DNA from: JAZREA01 sp045660545 | Lineage (GTDB): Bacteria; Bacillota; Clostridia; Monoglobales; Firm-18 | Direction of reading: 5' to 3' | Assembly (NCBI GenBank): GCA_045660545.1 | Contig: JAZREA010000002.1 | Span: 145,002 to 209,001, forward strand | Length of the DNA stretch: 64,000 bases | In this document: one piece after another, positions 62,504-64,000 of the stretch | How the letters are laid out: the number at the start of each line of letters is the position of its first letter | Numbering within the stretch: the stretch's first letter is position 1 | The notes under the pieces: model-generated | Told to the model about the DNA's origin: nothing | Seen by the model: only the letters and a program-made list of their open reading frames with translations | Databases searched by the model: none | Made by a program: the position numbers and the translations under genes

Positions 62504-63322
62504 TTGAATATGTTGCCAAAAAGATGGCATCTGGGAGAACAGCCTTATGCTGCCAACGTCGCTGATAAAATGGTTGACAGACCAATCCATTGGCACTCTC
62601 ATTTTTCGCTCAGTATGGTTACCAAGGGTGAGGCTGTGCAGATTATAAATGGCCAAAGATATATCCTAAAAAAAGGCAGTACCGTAATCATATCCCCAAT
62701 TGACTTTCACCAAAATATTGCTGACGAAAAAGGTGATGTTTCCGCATTAAATCTAAGGTTCTCTGATAAAGTTTTTTACGAGTTGCTTTCGGACGTCTGC
62801 GCGTTTGACGATTTTCCTATTATTGCCACGTTAAAAGACGATGACTTTAAGACAGCGAAAACTCTTTTTGCCCTTCTTTTTAAAGAGCTTGATAATAATA
62901 AAAATTCGTTTGCAACTGAAGAGTTCGTATCCGGTATTATCAAACAGCTCGTAATTTTGGTTTTAAGAGCGCGTGGAAACAGCAATAAAATAACAGAAAA
63001 TTCGCCCATACGAAGAGCACTCTCTTTTATCCAATGTAATTTCAGACAAAATATCAAAGTCTCCGATTTGGCGGCCTACACTGGCTATTCGAATAACTAT
63101 TTCAGCGCAAAATTCAAGGAGGAAACAGGCATCGAGTTTCAAAAGTATCTTCTGGAATTACGACTAAATTTCGCAAAAAAGTTGCTTGAGAATTCAGACC
63201 TTACAGTTACACAAGCTTGCTTTGAAGCGGGCTTTAACACCCTCCAGCATTTTTCACAGGCGTTTAAAAAAAGGTTTGGCGTTTCCGCAAAAGAATATAA
63301 AAATAAAAAAGCTTACAGCTAA
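62504..63322 (+). CDS. AraC-family transcriptional regulator with cupin sensor
   Basis: 272 aa from TTG 62504 (GGGAG 9 nt upstream; ATG 62510 would be too far). N-terminal cupin (about residues 20-90; HWHSHFSLSMVTKGEA, LKKGSTVIISP) and a C-terminal double HTH (VSDLAAYTGYSNNYFSAKFKEETG, VTQACFEAGFNTLQHFSQAFKKRFG). Such regulators respond to sugars or small ligands. Nearby target unclear; the divergent GNAT gene is a candidate. Confidence 0.92.
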   Translation: MNMLPKRWHLGEQPYAANVADKMVDRPIHWHSHFSLSMVTKGEAVQIINGQRYILKKGSTVIISPIDFHQNIADEKGDVSALNLRFSDKVFYELLSDVCAFDDFPIIATLKDDDFKTAKTLFALLFKELDNNKNSFATEEFVSGIIKQLVILVLRARGNSNKITENSPIRRALSFIQCNFRQNIKVSDLAAYTGYSNNYFSAKFKEETGIEFQKYLLELRLNFAKKLLENSDLTVTQACFEAGFNTLQHFSQAFKKRFGVSAKEYKNKKAYS

Positions 63323-63338
63323 AAACTGTAAGCTTTTT
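63306..63338. terminator. Terminator after the AraC-type gene
   Basis: Perfect 13-nt arms (63306-63318, 63326-63338) with A run and T run, overlapping the last codons of the gene. Confidence 0.85.
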
Positions 63339-63344
63339 ACTTTG

Positions 63345-63549
63345 ATGCGGATGAAGGGAACAGCCGCTTCGCGTCTTATCTGCTTGACGACCCAAGCCTT
63401 GCGGCTTCGGTACCCGTCTGCGCACCAACATCGCTAAAAACGATTATCAATCGTTTTCTTAACGCTCGTTGCCCTCTTAGGGTTCAAGTCCCAACAAATA
63501 AAAAACAGACCCGTCTTAAAGACGAATCTGTTTTTTGGTGCGGATGAAG
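63345..63549 (-). repeat. Two remnants of a tRNA-Leu 3' end with terminator hairpin
   Basis: The acceptor sequence TGCGGATGAAG (complement of a tRNA-Leu 3' end) occurs at 63345-63355 and again at 63538-63549 with a GGT before it. Each follows a terminator-type hairpin (63306-63338 and 63501-63536). The intervening DNA contains an AAAACGATT / AATCGTTTT hairpin (near 63436-63456), a plus-strand T-loop-like GGGTTCAAGTCCC (63479-63491) and no reading frame; the segment after 63549 has a comparable CAAAACAAT / ATTGTTTTG hairpin. These look like degenerate copies of the truncated tRNA at 63700. Confidence 0.5.
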
Positions 63550-63660
63550 ACGAGGCGTCAGCAAAACAATCCTGCGAATTGTTTTGTAGCCGAGAGTCCC
63601 TTCCAAAGAATACGAGCCAAAGGCGAAGTATGATTTGAAAGTCGTTTTTATAAATAAAGC

Positions 63661-63695
63661 AAAAAAGCTTGCAGGATTTCTCCTACAAGCTTTTT
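63661..63695 (-). terminator. Terminator after the truncated tRNA-Leu
   Basis: Minus strand, about 14-nt arms (with one mismatch) immediately after the CCA end, followed by a T run (63666-63661). Confidence 0.75.
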
Positions 63696-63699
63696 GTTT

Positions 63700-63750
63700 T
63701 GGTGCGGATGAAGGGACTTGAACCCCCACGTCGAAGACACTAGATCCTAA
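63700..63750 (-). pseudogene. Truncated tRNA-Leu(TAG), 3' half; probable attachment site
   Basis: 51 nt on the minus strand read from the anticodon loop (TTAGGATCTAG) through the variable arm, T arm (GTGGGGGTTCAAGTCCC) and acceptor to CCA. The 5' half is absent: bases upstream on that strand do not restore the anticodon stem or D arm. The break exactly in the anticodon loop is where tyrosine recombinases often recombine, so this is probably an att half-site marking the boundary of an integrated element to the right. Confidence 0.7.
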
Positions 63751-63880
63751 TGGTTATATAGCATATGTGAAAGTTTTGTGCGTCCAATGAGGATTAATCC
63801 TTTGTTAGCTTGATATCTTTGTTGTGATATTGTTTGTGGATGCGGAGATAAAATACGCTCTTATGGATGTTCATAAAATT
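63751..63880. other. Unassigned DNA beyond the tRNA break
   Basis: AT-rich, 130 nt, no gene or hairpin recognised on either strand; composition differs from the genes to the left, consistent with an inserted element. Confidence 0.4.
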
Positions 63881-64000
63881 TTATTCTTCTTTAGGAATAC
63901 ATATTAAGCATGGTTTGTATCCTTTATTTACAGCATCGTTTAATTCGATTTCTGTCAAATTATTTTTATACTTTATGATGATACAGTGTTTCAGGTGATA
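63881..64000 (-). CDS. C-terminal end of a protein with a zinc-ribbon-like domain (partial)
   Basis: Minus-strand frame running off the window, 39 residues to the stop at 63881. The pattern YH-x3-C, an acidic helix with the ALN-type DAVNKGY, then PCLIC with Pro soon after, matches the small Cys/His domain (YHxxxC ... GYxPCxxC) at the C-terminus of many nucleases and mobile-element proteins. The rest of the gene lies outside. Supports an inserted element starting near 63751. Confidence 0.55.
   Translation of the reverse strand, partial: YHLKHCIIIKYKNNLTEIELNDAVNKGYKPCLICIPKEE

Noticed and set aside
63306..63750. CRISPR-like array from the three similar units
   Set aside because: Units are irregularly spaced and are hairpin plus tRNA 3' end, not direct repeats with spacers; no cas genes.

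Overview
The window reads as a contiguous chromosomal stretch of an anaerobic, endospore-forming member of the Clostridia, probably an uncultured gut lineage. The evidence is the sporulation genes gpr and spoIIP, a SCIFF peptide with its radical SAM maturase, strong purine-rich Shine-Dalgarno sites, an ECF-type vitamin transporter, and a soluble Hdr/Flx redox complex in place of a respiratory chain. No ribosomal RNA operon, CRISPR array or complete insertion sequence was seen.

Layout. 0.1-6.5 kb: a surface-fibre (TasA/camelysin-like) locus with its SipW-type signal peptidase and three probable substrates. 6.7-9.8 kb: amino-sugar metabolism, led by an unusual fusion of a DNA-binding HTH domain to phosphoglucosamine mutase. 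9.8-14.7 kb: a dipeptidase, then a minus-strand ECF transporter (S, fused ATPase, T) under a cobalamin riboswitch with a clear promoter and terminator. 14.7-15.8 kb: a run of four very small proteins. 15.8-21.3 kb: asparaginase, DUF4364 regulator, phosphopantetheinyl transferase, LMW phosphatase, tRNA-Leu(GAG), rpsT, gpr and spoIIP. 21.3-24.3 kb: SCIFF precursor, maturase and an Orn/Lys/Arg decarboxylase-like protein. 24.3-29.6 kb: a methionine-gamma-lyase-like protein, a cysteine synthase paralogue and the asd-dapA-dapB lysine/diaminopimelate operon. 29.7-34.3 kb: SpoIID-like protein, queA, tgt and a C-terminally truncated MocR-type regulator.

The metabolic centrepiece is 34.6-47.1 kb. A near-perfect Rex operator precedes a lactate/malate dehydrogenase whose specificity residue is Arg (malate-like). 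It is followed by fumarase, then hdrB-hdrC-hdrA, flxD, two Fe-S subunits, the NAD/FAD subunit flxA, a fumarate-reductase-type Fe-S protein and flavoprotein, and an AspT/SucE-type carrier. Together these could run oxaloacetate to malate to fumarate to succinate in the cytoplasm, with NADH oxidation through a flavin-based Hdr/Flx complex and succinate export. I consider this the most interesting system here; the coupling is inference from gene order.

47.1-56.5 kb holds a 40-nt-arm inverted repeat, PAP2 phosphatase, LysM/M14 endopeptidase, B12-binding radical SAM protein, VOC protein, ddl, a DUF1934 protein, argS and an S41 protease. 56.5-61.4 kb is a candidate RiPP or exported-peptide cassette: PqqD-like protein, S24/S26 peptidase, secreted protein, a 57-aa peptide with a YxxPxI leader-like motif, HprK-like kinase and an SLH surface protein. 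The right end holds a GNAT protein, an AraC regulator, and a tRNA-Leu(TAG) gene cut at its anticodon loop, which looks like the attachment site of an integrated element running off the window.
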